From positions 124,001-188,000 of the forward strand of contig JAQPZY010000702.1 in the NCBI GenBank assembly GCA_029931535.1: 64,000 nt of DNA, written 5' to 3'. Both the position numbers and the translations under genes were made by a program. The notes under the pieces were generated by a model that saw only the letters and a list, made by a program, of their open reading frames with translations, did no database searches and was not told where the DNA came from. Positions 23,820-35,384 of this stretch are shown here, one piece after another. How positions within the stretch are numbered: position 1 is the stretch's first letter; each line of letters opens with the position of its first letter. This DNA comes from Margaritifera margaritifera (lineage: Eukaryota; Mollusca; Bivalvia; Unionida; Margaritiferidae).

Positions 23820-26800
23820 AGATAGCGAAAGAAGATCGTGCTGCATATTTTTGGTCGCAGGACACAGAATCACTCTTGTAGCAATCATCATATTCGACTT
23901 TATTGAACTTAGAGTCGGTGGGTCCATTGCATTGATTCTGTGCGGAATTAATCTTCTTCAGTGGAAGTCTCTGGTCACAATGATCTCTTAGTCCTTTCAC
24001 TTTACATTTGATATGAAGTTGTCCTTTCTTACCTCGGTACTGGTAACAGCAATGTTTGAGTTATCTACTAGCAAAACTCAAAATAATGTCTTCGGGATGT
24101 TGGTCGGTCCACGCTCCTAAACGATCGTTTTAGATGCAAGGGTGTAAAGGACGCGGTAACCTAAAGGTTCCAACACCGAATCAGTTTTAAACAGATATTG
24201 GCTGCAAGATGATATTGTCAAACTCGTCGGATGGAACAAACTCCATGACCTCTTTATAATTCATTAAGATCATATCTTCACGTATGATTTCCATGTGTTT
24301 AATGAGTTTTCCTTTCTCGTCGATGAGCTGAAAGTATTGACTTGGATATACCAAATATTCAGACTTTGGCAATATCGGACGTTGAGTCAGTTTTCCACAC
24401 AAACAATTCAACATGACTTTAGCAAACGATTGTCTTCCATTGTTCTGTTCCAGGAAGGATAGCCACTGGTTTTCTGTTTCAATTTCAGAAACTCGTTAAC
24501 GCAGCCTGAAAAACCATGAACTTGGGTTATCGTCCTGTTAGGGGTTGTTCTCAGGTACAAAGTGTCAAATTTCGTACAATTTTAACAATCGGTATCCACG
24601 ATAGAGAGCATCAAAACAATTCGACATTCACACTCGTTCAAGACACGTTCTTGGTCATCGTGACGAAAGACTGCTGATGATTATACTTTTCAGCACAAGT
24701 ACGATATGAAGAAAATATCGGTTTTCCTTGGCAATGATGAGGTAAAACGGCATGATACAAGTTCGTCGCTGGAAGAACTTGACACCAGATCAAACTTGCG
24801 TACTGGCGAATGTGCTTGACATCGATGTGTTTTGTCAAAATTTCAAGGTAACCGGTAGGAAATCAAGCATATTTACACACCCAAGGGTACAACGTGCGGC
24901 ATCCATGAAATAGACATCCTTGAGTTTCGCACACAATATGTGGCTTTCCTCAATCCCAACCATCCAGTGAATAACATCCGAACTTTTCTCCGCCGTTTCT
25001 AGCATGTTGAATCCACTTGTCTTGAGTTTCACATAGGCAATGTAAGCTATGGCTGAATATCGACGGCTGACAGATTGATAGGACTGAGGTGGTATAATGA
25101 CTAGTTTGTTCTTGGGCATGAACTTCTTTCGGTACAATAATCCACACTCTTTGGGAATAGTAGAAGCTTCATTCAATGGATCGAAATCTCCATGTTCGAG
25201 AAATAACTGTCGAAAAGTTCCATAACAACGTCGTAAAATGTCCATCTCCGACCAACATTATTTCAACGTTTCTTCTTGAAAATCAAAAGTGAATGAAGTG
25301 TTGACTTGATACAAGGCGTAGAAAGTTTCTTGCTGTTCTGTTCGCATACCGTCGTGGTGGTAGTAATGAACTTCCGGCAAATATGGGAGCACGACGGGTT
25401 GAATTTTCTTCTGGCATTGAAAACGTGTGGGAAAAAAAACGTTGGTCATTTCCGTTATTCCATGTGTTTTAGACATTTTACTCAAAGGCGGAGCCAAATA
25501 ATTAATTAAATCTTTAAAATGTACGTTTCTCACATTTATGTAAATGATTTTGGCTCCATTCATGGTTACTTGTGAAAATTCATTTCCTTTTTCTGAAAAA
25601 TGTTTCAAAAGAAACTATCCGTCATATCCTGAGAAATTCTGTGCAATAGCTGTAGTGTAGCGTATTAATGACAGTTGGCATAACGATGCACGTCCTCTTC
25701 ATTCCAGTTCTTCCGTGGGATGTAAAACCCCAAAATGAGCAAGATTAGAAGGAGGATGGGAGCCACGGAATATCTTTTTACGACCCCCCCCCCCCCACGT
25801 AACCACGCTACAAGTCCAAAAGTGATGAAATAAAGGTTCCTGAATACAGTCGTGGCAAGCGCGATGAGTCATACAAAGGTTAGGAATGTGAATACCTGTC
25901 TCTCTCGAACGTTCTAAGTCAGAAAAGATTAAATCGACACGATGGTCTCTTTTATTTTCTTGTTGTGATTATTGAATAATTCCTCGGGTTCGCTGTCATA
26001 TCTCTGAAGATAACATTGATTATCCAACTTGACGACTTGGCCATTGGCCACAAATACGACATCGTTTCTTTGCTGCACAAACGCGTGACCTTTTTTTCTT
26101 GATACAAACATGCTGTCTACATAGCCAATCCGCAAGCACTTTTCTTTTGTTGGAATTGTTTCATGCCATGTCGCTCGTAACACGCTGGACTCACGAATGT
26201 TCGTTTGCAAGTAATGCATGGACTCATGTTTTGTTCTTCAGGAATACAAAGTCTTGACGCTAAACAGACACGACATCTCTCGCCACAATGAATATGTTAC
26301 TCCCGATTGCTCAGTCTTTGGTCACATTTGTCACAATAGTCACTATATCTTAGAATTCCTGTCATACTAGTAATAGCATCGAAATAAGTTTGATAATGAT
26401 CGGCATAAATGTATTTTCTGTCCGAAACTTTGGTCCTCGAAACAGAAGAGCTCCACGAATGAATTGAGAGTAAACTTTCAGTTTATAGTAAGAGGCGAGC
26501 ACGTCTTGAATTGTAGTCATTTCTGGAGTTCCAAACACTGTCTCATGGGAACTTCCTGCTTGTTGCAAAAGGATTTCTTCTTCTCTTTGCTGTTTGGCTC
26601 CATCAGATTGTCTAATGCGTTCCATAATCGTTTCCATTCCGTTGTATCTGTTTTTCTGCATACGCTCTAGCTACCGCGATGTCGTGGACTAAACACATCT
26701 GACCATGATCATTGTTAATCTTGACGATACTTCGTCTGGGAACTTCCTCCACCTATAACACTTTTTTTGCGATTTCCGCTGCCTGAAGGAGGTAAAACGT

Positions 26801-27345
26801 GTGTTATAGGAAGCGTAACTTTTCCATCGGTTATGTTAAACGCATCATTGAACTGTTGTACGTGTTGAAATTTGTCCAAGCTTCTGGAAGAGGTCAATTC
26901 CGCAGGTGTGCTAAATTATATCTTTGGCTTGGCACTGCCGTTTCAACTTCGGTAACACAGACTCCAATAATTTCGTGATAAAGACAGATGCTTTTTTCTG
27001 CAGGAACTTGAGACTCGAACTCTTTAAATGTGATCGTCCAAGGGTAGACAATCTTTCGAAAATTTCGGGATAGTCACTTTATGTGTAGCTCGAATGAAAA
27101 AATCATCTTCAGGAGCTACCTAACGAATTTCTTTCTAGGACAATCTTGACTTTTTCTCGGTCTTGGAGAGGAGGAGGTGGATGGCGTTAGATAGGAACCA
27201 CTCATTTCTTCCTCAAAATTGCTAGAGTGAAATTCTGTCAGAATTTTTCTCTGTTTATGAGGCGACACAGAACGTCATCGCTTTGCTTCTGGTTTCTCCT
27301 TGGAAGGGTGTGATCTTTTCATCCCGTTGGACGATTCAAGGTTTA
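23820..27345 (-). pseudogene. Protein-primed family B DNA polymerase of a Maverick/Polinton-type element, decayed
   Basis: Minus-strand blocks fall in the order expected of this polymerase. Near 26,690-26,740 is an N-terminal block RRSIVKINNDHGQ with MCLVHDIAVARAYAEK. At 26,180-26,360 is a cysteine-rich zinc region (DYCDKCDQRLSNRE, a stop, then CGERCRVCLA, CITCKRTFVSPACYERH). At 25,258-25,608 is the exonuclease region (FKDLINYLAPPLSKM, YYHHDGM). Near 25,230-25,260 is the Exo III area, its tyrosine position now a stop, followed by MDILRRCYGTFRQLFLE. At 24,960-25,020 is IQHARNGGEK. At 24,187-24,414 is the polymerase motif B area, degraded to MLNCLCGKLTQR. At 23,820-24,170 is the C-terminus (LGAWTDQHPED, KCKVKG). 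The catalytic DTDS of motif C is absent. There are many frameshifts and stops. No integrase, ATPase, capsid gene or terminal repeat is visible. Confidence 0.85.
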
Positions 27346-28950
27346 TTGGACTAGGTTACACTTTCCCCATATATAGAGGTCCTACGTACGATGGTAACAT
27401 GATAATATCGTTTTGGGCCAAACTGGAGGTCATGCATACATTTAATTGTGAAATTTAGCCTGGCTAGCATTGACTGAATTGGCATCTTTATCATTTCTCA
27501 AAGAAAGTCAATGAACATAATTGGTTTGCTTTGGTGTTTTACTGCACAGCAACACAAGTAGCTAGTACAATTGAAAACTGCGAGAAATTAGTGTCATATA
27601 AATTCTCTTCTTATGGTTTTTATTTCTTGTCATTTTTAGTGCGTATTCTCTACTCGATACTAGTCTTTTTGTACTTATATGCGCTTGTTTATAACTCGAT
27701 ACTCTCAATACTTGTTTGTCTTGACTTGAGTCTCACTTTTATTCAACTCGATACTTACTACATGAATGTACTACTAGAATGCAAGTAACCATTGCAAAGT
27801 ACCCGAGTACCCAACTGTGTATTCAGCGATACATTGCTTTTTCAAATAAGGTAACTGTCTTGTAGTCTTGTATCATGAGATTTTGTGCAAAATACAACAA
27901 ATATTCACATGGAGATATGTAAAATTTAAAAAATATAATTAGTATTATTAAAATTGATTCGGTCCTCGGATCATAATGTGCTCTTGCAACTTTCACAAAC
28001 CCATTATATCCCCATTTGTGATTTGGAGTGAGAAGGCATAGCCTGATTAAAAATGTACAAGAACACGCGTACTTTTTATAATGCTTCGCGGATTAGAACG
28101 CTTAAGCTTAGAGTTCATCATTCCAAGAAACTAATATTTTAAAAGTACTTTTACAATCTTTCGATTATAAGGACATGTTACAATAAAGAACTTAAGAATA
28201 TCGCCGTATTGTAGATACGAAATTGTATGAGCGAAGAAAGAAACCTTGCTCGCCAAAGAAAAGCTTCTGTTTAATTTTTAAAGTTTAAATGTTAGATATG
28301 TAAAAATTCACAATTATTACAACAAAAACTTCTTACGTATCATTTGATTTTATATTCACGCGAATCGATTCACTCCACATCCTCTAAACAAAATTGATAC
28401 CCGACAAATTTTAGATATGAATAGTATTGGACCATTACTATAAATTATTTCTCAGTGCCTTGGCAAGTAAACTATCTGTAAATTATCTGTTGAAGATCAT
28501 TTTAGTAGTGCGTTTAAATATTTTGTCTATGATCTCCGTTAATCTATCAGGTCTGTTAAATTCAATTTATATTGTATATTTCAATCTGTCATGGGTGATA
28601 TGAGAGTCGCAAACGATCTTGATTTGTGCCTGACACTCTAGTGTCAACACGAACACACACAGACTTAGAGAAGCAGGTAATAAACGCGACCAATTTCGTA
28701 ACATTCTTGCATCTGAGAGTGTAAGTATAAGCGTAAGATGTCGTTCGAAAGTTTCTCGAAGTTAACTTGCTCGCAGGAGAGATATGAAAATAACTATAGG
28801 GTACTATAGCACAACTTTTAGTAATAGGTGATCTTGATTATATAATTTGATCTCTCTCTCTCTCTCTCGTACTCTTTTGAATAGTTTTTAGGACACAATC
28901 ATTTTATTTTGTTTGCTTATTTATTAATTTCTCCTCCTCCCTTGGTTTGT
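27346..28950. other. No gene recognised
   Basis: AT-rich. The phrase AACTCGATACT is repeated three times at about 27,650-27,755, once in a slightly shortened form. A short CT run lies at 28,851-28,868. An 85-codon plus frame (27,531-27,788) is hydrophobic but unrecognised. Confidence 0.45.
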
Positions 28951-28954
28951 AAGA

Positions 28955-29640
28955 ACTAATGTACGATGCACAACAGCAATATACTTCAGTTTTGCTGTTG
29001 TAAGAAATCAGAAATGTGACTGCCCATTGGATACGAAAATATACCCAAATATTTTTTTGTTGAATTTCAAAAGACTCGTATACAAATTGAAAAACTTGTT
29101 TTAGGGTTCATTAGATAGATAGGACTATTATTTTAATCATTGTCTTATTGAATATTAAAACCTTTTGAGAGTAAGATATCAAGAAGCATGCTTTTCAGAG
29201 GCATTACAATGGGAAGTGTTTTCGTCACCTATCGAGTTTGAACAGCTGCGAATTAAATCGTAATGTTTTTGACAAGTACAAACACTCTGGTAAAGTTTTT
29301 CTAAGTGAAGAACAAATGTTGCTCCATGCAACAGTAACACTGGATAGTTTGTAACACACTTTCTTCCAATATTCATCGAAGCGACAATGGGTAGCAGGTC
29401 AGTGATCGAGGTGGCAAAACGAAAACCGTAAATTTGTAACTAAGCGAAGAACCAAATTTGCCTCATGCAGCATTAACACTGGGTAGTTTGCAACACACTT
29501 TCTGCCAATGTTTATCAAAGCGACAATAGGCAGTAGGTTAGCGAGCATATTAAATCTAGGACGCAAAAGGAAAACAGTTCATTTGTAACAAAGAGAGGCA
29601 ACCAAACATGTCCCATACATCATTGATATTGAATAGTACA
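28955..29640. repeat. Dispersed/tandem repeat family of about 145 bp
   Basis: Two adjacent imperfect copies (about 29,285-29,420 and 29,430-29,550) share CATTAACACTGGGTAGTTTG, CAACACACTTTCTGCCAA and AAGCGACAATAGG, with a third partial copy to 29,640. A leading block containing GTACGATGCACAACAGCAAT occurs at 28,960 and again at 30,070 and 40,193. A further copy of the body is at 40,400-40,500. Confidence 0.7.
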
Positions 29641-29689
29641 CTGTTCAGTGCCATTTATAGGTTTATAAGAATGCGTTTTTTTGTTAGTT

Positions 29690-29862
29690 TTAAGGGCATT
29701 TTAAACATATTCTTGGCTACACCAGACCGAGAAAATGGGAGCTAAGCACTTTTCACAAGGACACATTGAAGTAACCGACACGGGCTAATCTGGGTTGGTA
29801 TCGAACCCGCAGCTCTTGGATTACGATTTCAACGCTTTACCAACCAAGCTACCTCAGGTCCC
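29690..29862 (-). mobile_element. tRNA-derived SINE
   Basis: Reading the minus strand from 29,862: GGGGACCTGAGGTAGCTTGG with GGTAAAGCG (A-box-like, about 29,833-29,851), then GGGTTCGATACC (B box, about 29,796-29,810), giving the normal spacing of an RNA polymerase III promoter. The body then carries GTGTCCTTGTGAAAAGTGCTT, a degenerate form of the conserved central segment seen in the SINE at 35.4-35.6 kb. Confidence 0.75.
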
Positions 29863-32723
29863 CATATCAAGAACGAATATTTGTTTCCAATAGTGTGTGC
29901 TACTGATCACACTATAGTCCTTCTCTCCAATAATTTCATTCTTTGTTTTCATCCATTCACTCACTCAGTAATAACACTGTGATTGCATGGGCCATATTTA
30001 CCTTCCCCTTTTCCCCATCTAAGGACACACAAATATTATTCTCTTTACAAGCAAGCACAGATACGCAATGTACGATGCTCAACAGTAATGCACCTAAGTC
30101 ATGATGTTTTTTTAAAAAACTGTAACTCCCTTTTGATATAGAAATATACAAAAACTCCCTACCGAAAACATGTGAGTTTGTTTTGTGATAACGTGTAACC
30201 GTCATTTTCTATAAACTGAGCGCTGCAACAGTTATTTAGAGCAAACACAACAAATGTAATTTAATGTATCATATAATTTGTATTTTTCCAGAGAATGTTT
30301 TTGAATCTAACTACCTTTCAAGTCAAACAAAAGTCCAGCATTTATGTATTCACTGTTAGCTTGAATACACAAGACCTCAACATTTACTTTGCCAGTGAAT
30401 ATTATGTGCTCGTTATTGTTGTTATCACCAGTGCTTTGTTTCGTTTTGGGTAGATAGTTCGATTGTGTGTTACTTAAATAGTTGCCACAGTTGCAAATCC
30501 AAATATTAGAAAGATCAGTTTACATATACCACCATCACTGACTTGTATGTTTAATGCAATTTCTGCTCAGTCTACAGTCGGCTTTTTCTTTATCCGTCCA
30601 TTTTTCTATCTATCTCATGGAGTATCCCCTGGTAGTTTCTAATAGTATGATGTAAACAGGTTACGATTTATGCACATACTAAAATATTTAGTGACAAAAC
30701 CCTACAAGCAACTTAAGAAATAAAGAATAATTTCTAATATTTTTGTAAAGCTCTTACCAAAAATGATGCCTTAAAAAATGTTTTCACTCGCTATATAAAT
30801 AATGCTTTAATTACTGCAGTTTGTCACCGTTGTCGGGACCAGACTTTTGAAAAGAATGTCATTTTTTTAACATGACATTACTTTGAATTTCAAAACATCT
30901 TAAAGCATCCTGATGTAACTCATTGAAAAATACTTTTTTTTCTATTGACTACGGTTCAGACCACATTTTTAAAATTATTTAAACGATACTATTGCGAATC
31001 AAAATTAAATTCACACTATCTTTCTTCATCAAACGCTCTCATTTTTCACTTTTTATTTGGAGACAGAAGTCACTTATCCCTTTTTGCGGACCCGATTTTG
31101 AGCCCAGCTGTTTCGACCATGCAATTTGGAGACACCGTTAAGCAATTTCATGGTTACAGAACTTCCCTCAAAATTTGTTTAGATTTTCCCTTTCCACACT
31201 ATTCATTCATGTACTTTGCACATCACCTGAGACTCACGTCATACATCATCCCGTATTCTGATTGGTGGATACAAAACACAATGGATGACATGCGTATAAG
31301 GCGCCATGAACCGCAGAGCCGTAAAATGTTTATATACAGTACAGATTTCACAAGTCCTGTTATCCGTTTTCAAATAATTAAGATGTGACTTGGTGTCAGA
31401 AGCTCCAATCACATCTATACCATGTCGTTCTATCCATTTATGTGACGGTGAAGTGGGTGGTCAAAGAAAGAACAGAATGAGCCGTATTTGTGATGTCAAA
31501 CCTGTCATAACGGTCACTTTTACTCAGCGGTCAATTGTTCACATTTTAATTTCCCCTTAGCACATTTCCTATATAAATGTCCTGTGTGTAACGATTACCT
31601 GCCTTCCACGGTCTACGGCCAGCTGTTTCCTAACCAAACAATGGTTTCTCCCTGCCTTAAGCGGTTACTGGCGCCTATCTGGCATCAGACCACCATTAAT
31701 TTTACTAAATAGTGTCTACCTTTGATTGTCAGTACTGAACATTCCACTCTGTCCAAATCCTTGTAAATCATATGTTGATGCAAACTACCTTCAAAGATAA
31801 ACTCACTCTAAAGTTCTTGTCATAGGTTAACCGGCATTCTTCTGAGAGGCTGGACTGTAAACAAAGCAACGTGCAATGGGTCACATATTTCACTTATGGA
31901 TCAGTACCTATGCCTCATTACTCACTGTGCACTGTCGCCAAAATACACACATACAACCACACAATAATGCTCATATTCTAAACAATAACTAATTTCATTT
32001 AAATCAATACTAAGAATGCATAATCCAATGCATACATCACCACCAAAATGAGAGGGGAAAAAGGCTCTAAAATAGACCGGGACGACATTCGTGGGTACTG
32101 AACCGGAAGTATTAATTGTGACCTGGTTTCATCTGTAGTGACATTTTAGTCTATGCAACTAAATGTTTGCTTCATGAGGAAGGCATTGTTTAGATAAAGG
32201 AATATTATGTTAATTGATGTGCAAACATTTCTGACCTCGCCTGTACTCACCGTACTCTAATCACGTTGATAGTGTAACTCAAAGGTGACAATATGTCAAA
32301 TCCGAAAGCGAGGCAGTTTTTATCATTGCTGGATGGTGGGAAAAGGCGAGGTAGTTTTAATCATTAATGGATGGTGGGAAAAGTGGTTGTGTTATCGCAG
32401 CAGAAATGGAAGTCGCCTTTTATTCCAGTGTGACAGGTATTGTCCGATATCTGTATCTATTTGCCCGTCAAATAAAGCTATCTCTGAAGAAAAAAGTTCA
32501 TATTTGAGAAGAGATACGAGTTACATCCCTGTTCATTAGGGTTAGGGGTCATTCAGTATTTTTTAAACTTGTCCTTGATGTCAGGCTAAGTTTCGGTTGA
32601 TGGGTCACAGAGATTAGCCATATGCGGCTTTTTAGATTTCCTATTCATCACAGGCTTCTCACATAAGCTGACTGTTTTTTTATATCGGCGAGCTGAGCAA
32701 CTGACTAATCCAGATATTGTTTT
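29863..32723. other. No gene recognised
   Basis: One 147-codon plus frame (30,945-31,388) is long for DNA this AT-rich, with aromatic-rich sequence and no known domain. I cannot assign it. The rest shows nothing beyond a repeat block at 30,060-30,100 shared with 28,960 and 40,190. Confidence 0.4.
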
Positions 32724-33521
32724 TAAAGCGTGAACAGTTAGATTGATTGATGCTTGAATTAAAGTCGTTTTCGCCCTTCGGGCATGTACGACTAGTTACC
32801 CCCACAGCGTGCGAAGCACGCATAGGGGGGTTGAGTGATCAGGAGTGTTGACAGATTGCAACCACCTGACTCTTTTTTAAGTACACCCCTCCAGCGCAGC
32901 ATGGTTCCCCACAATAAGGGGGTTAATTGAATGCGCGCTATTGGATGATGTGTACAATTTACACACCCCAGAAGGATGTGAATTTTAATTTTGGAATTAT
33001 TGAATTATACCTGTACATAGGATTAGCACCACAATGTTTACAGGTATACAGGTGTGCGCAAGCGCACTTACAGAATAATTTCAAGGGCTCAGTCTGGAGT
33101 GGCAAGCGGCACGGACTAGGCAAGCGAAGGCGCGAAGTGTGACGGAAAAACCCTTTAACGCCAGGAACGTACATGATCAAATTCTGCCCAGTTAGCTAAG
33201 TCGGGCAGTCCCTAATACCAATTGTGTGTAAGCCACATATTGTAATTACGGTCAAATTTAATCAGTTAAATCAAATTTTCCTACTGTCCTATCAATTTTG
33301 AAATTTAGTGTACAAAATGTACATATATTTTCCCAAAACAAGATCAATAAATTTTGGTTTATGTAACCCACTCAATTTGGTGATCTTAATCAGATATTAT
33401 TAAGTTATAATAGATTTGGTGGATTACTAATCATATTTGTGTTGATTTTAGGTTGTATTGGAAAAGGTTTTAAAGCCAAAATGAAAACCGATAGTCAATT
33501 TTGCCCCGTCCATTTAAAGGA

Positions 33522-33755
33522 CTATTCTGTGTATTCCGGCGGTCGCAGGTATGGCCTCAGGTCTTCTGGTGGCTCGAACTTACGTCTAACTCTGTTTTTG
33601 CACTTTTCCGGAGGGAGGAAAAAATCAGCCACCACTAGCTGAGAGAGTGGTGCCCATAGTTTAACTGGAGATACCGGTAGCTTGAACATTTCAACTGCGC
33701 AGTTTACCAGCAAAACAGCTAATGGTATGGGACATTCCGCAAATTTTTGTCCCAT
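33522..33755 (-). CDS. Second small frame of the 2.07-kb insertion, function unknown
   Basis: A 77-codon frame starts 10 bases after the 335-codon frame ends, on the same strand. It begins MGQKFAECPIPLAVLLVNC and ends in a basic, proline-containing segment (RRKFEPPEDLRPYLRPPEY). A short hydrophobic stretch is present but no domain I know. The close spacing suggests either a dicistronic arrangement or a single longer protein broken by one frame change. Confidence 0.4.
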   Translation of the reverse strand: MGQKFAECPIPLAVLLVNCAVEMFKLPVSPVKLWAPLSQLVVADFFLPPEKCKNRVRRKFEPPEDLRPYLRPPEYTE

Positions 33756-33765
33756 TTTCTTGATG

Positions 33766-34773
33766 TTATATTTGGATTGTTGAATTTTTTTTCATCTGTT
33801 TGTCCGAAAGTTTCCCACTTGATTTGATTTGCTTGGCTACATCTAAGGCCGTGCTGAAGTCAAAGTGGAAATTTTCGGCAGTATGACCTGTTGAATCTTC
33901 CACGATGTTAGAGATGTTAAGTGGATCGTGTTGGTTAATGAGCCAGTGGTCTGCTTCATGTATCCAATCTTTTTCCTTCTTGGGTCTTCTACGAGAATAT
34001 TGTTGTTGTTGTTCTTGTCTTTCTTGTTCTAGAGATTGTTGCCTTAATTGATTTAGTTGATCTTGTCGTTCTTGTTCTAGAAGTTGTTGCCTTGATTGTT
34101 GTTGTTGTTGTTGTTGCTGCCTTTGACTTTTTGGAGCCTGAAGGGGTGGTTGAGGTTTGCTTGCTTCAACTATTATCCGTTCCGACTCTTTTCCTTTTTC
34201 CCTATTTTGGGGTGCCGGAATTGGAGTGGAAGCATTGCTTTGTTCTGGTATTTTCCCCTTTTTCGCCTCTTGAATAGTTACCTTAGGGGCCTCTTTCAAT
34301 GTTTGTTTGCTCCTACTACTTTCCTCATTCCCTTGCCGGTCCTCCTGCTGCGGACTGCTTGTCTCAGCTGGCTTGGGGGGTTCTTTCCTGACTTCAATGG
34401 TTGGAGTTGGGAAGTCGGATGTTGATGTAGTAATAGTTCTAGTAGTTGGTTGTGGTGGGGTTCCTTTGATTTGCCATGGTCCCACGGGAGGTGCAATTGA
34501 TATTTCCTGCCTCTGTTGCATGGACGACGTCTGCCTAAAACGGTCCCACTGAAAATGTCTTCTTCCTCCCGGTCCCGGTCTTCTTCTTGGTATGGGTCTA
34601 TTTCTTTCCCATATTCTGCTTTCAGTTGGGTTACTTCTTTCTTTTTCCCAAATGAGGAGAAGAGTTGTTCTCCTTTCCTGAGCCCGAAGGCTCCACCATG
34701 TAGCTACTTCCAGGCCTAAGCCTTTCAGAGCATTCAGAGCGTGCTCAGGGACTAATATTTCCATCGCTAGCAA
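33766..34773 (-). CDS. 335-codon Q/P-rich protein of the 2.07-kb insertion, function unknown
   Basis: The longest unbroken frame outside the gypsy element, starting 38 bp inside the insertion. Residues 1-40 are ordered (VPEHALNALKGLGLEVATWW, then LRAQERRTTLLLIWEK); a tryptophan-rich strand pattern followed by TLLLIW recalls the start of some invertebrate retroelement first ORFs, but this is a weak memory-based match. Residues 45-95 are arginine-rich and could bind nucleic acid. Residues 100-260 are low-complexity P/S/T/K/E and then Q-rich with a repeated LEQERQ unit. The C-terminus (about 265-335) is acidic and mixed. No zinc knuckle, enzyme motif or membrane segment is seen. An intact frame in a window full of decay suggests a recent insertion or selection. 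Confidence 0.55.
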   Translation of the reverse strand: MLAMEILVPEHALNALKGLGLEVATWWSLRAQERRTTLLLIWEKERSNPTESRIWERNRPIPRRRPGPGGRRHFQWDRFRQTSSMQQRQEISIAPPVGPWQIKGTPPQPTTRTITTSTSDFPTPTIEVRKEPPKPAETSSPQQEDRQGNEESSRSKQTLKEAPKVTIQEAKKGKIPEQSNASTPIPAPQNREKGKESERIIVEASKPQPPLQAPKSQRQQQQQQQQSRQQLLEQERQDQLNQLRQQSLEQERQEQQQQYSRRRPKKEKDWIHEADHWLINQHDPLNISNIVEDSTGHTAENFHFDFSTALDVAKQIKSSGKLSDKQMKKNSTIQI

Positions 34774-35097
34774 ATTTCGTACGTCTTGTTACTATTATGT
34801 TCGCTGCTCACTAAAGCGTGAACAGTTGTTTCCAAGCTAATTTATACAAGCTAGCCGAGTGAGTCACCTGTTTTACGGTCATGTGTAAGCTGTCAATCAG
34901 TAGTGAAATTATCGTTTTGTCACGCTGCACAAAACTAAGATCGGTGATTATTTTAAGTCAGTCATGATTTTATTTATAGGATGGATCAAAGTGAGCAGAA
35001 CACAGTAATCTTGGGTGGAGCATACATTTGGGAGAGAACAACATATACGCGTATTTTATGATTTTGTTTAATAGTGCACATAAAACATGCTTGATAA

Positions 35098-35208
<111 letters not shown>

Positions 35209-35384
35209 GATAATGATATGGAATGATATTTGTTCAAAAAACAATTTTGAAAGGTCAACTTGTGTTCAGATATCATCTGTGTACATAAGCCAGTTTTGCC
35301 TTTTCCCAGGGGTGGCCTCTATTGACAGGCTTGACTATATTGAAAGACAGGGGTGTCGAAAAAGACTACTGGAATATATACCAT

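Larger units (their letters stand above)
32724..34827 (-). mobile_element. 2.07-kb insertion with 16-bp target duplication
   Basis: The 16 bases TAAAGCGTGAACAGTT occur exactly at 32,724-32,739 and 34,812-34,827, bounding about 2,072 bp. Coding capacity is on the minus strand, whose 5' end is then at 34,811 and 3' end at 32,740. The 3' end is not poly(A) but a short ATCA-like run (CATCAATCAATC), as some non-LTR retroelements and SINEs have. Near it lie two perfect small hairpins (GCCCTTCGGGC at 32,773-32,783 and GCGTGC/GCACGC at 32,807-32,821). No reverse transcriptase is encoded, so if this is a retroelement it is non-autonomous or internally deleted. A variable-length target duplication argues against a cut-and-paste DNA transposon. 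Confidence 0.7.

Noticed and set aside
29790..29862. A functional tRNA gene on the minus strand
   Set aside because: A and B boxes are good, but the acceptor stem does not close and a SINE body continues past the tRNA-like part.
30945..31388. 147-codon plus frame as a host gene
   Set aside because: No domain, no splice or promoter context, and no recognisable homology; kept only as a note.
34092..34719. Plus-strand frames opposite the 335-codon frame
   Set aside because: Antisense shadows rich in Leu/Val/Ser produced by the Gln/Pro codons of the real candidate frame.
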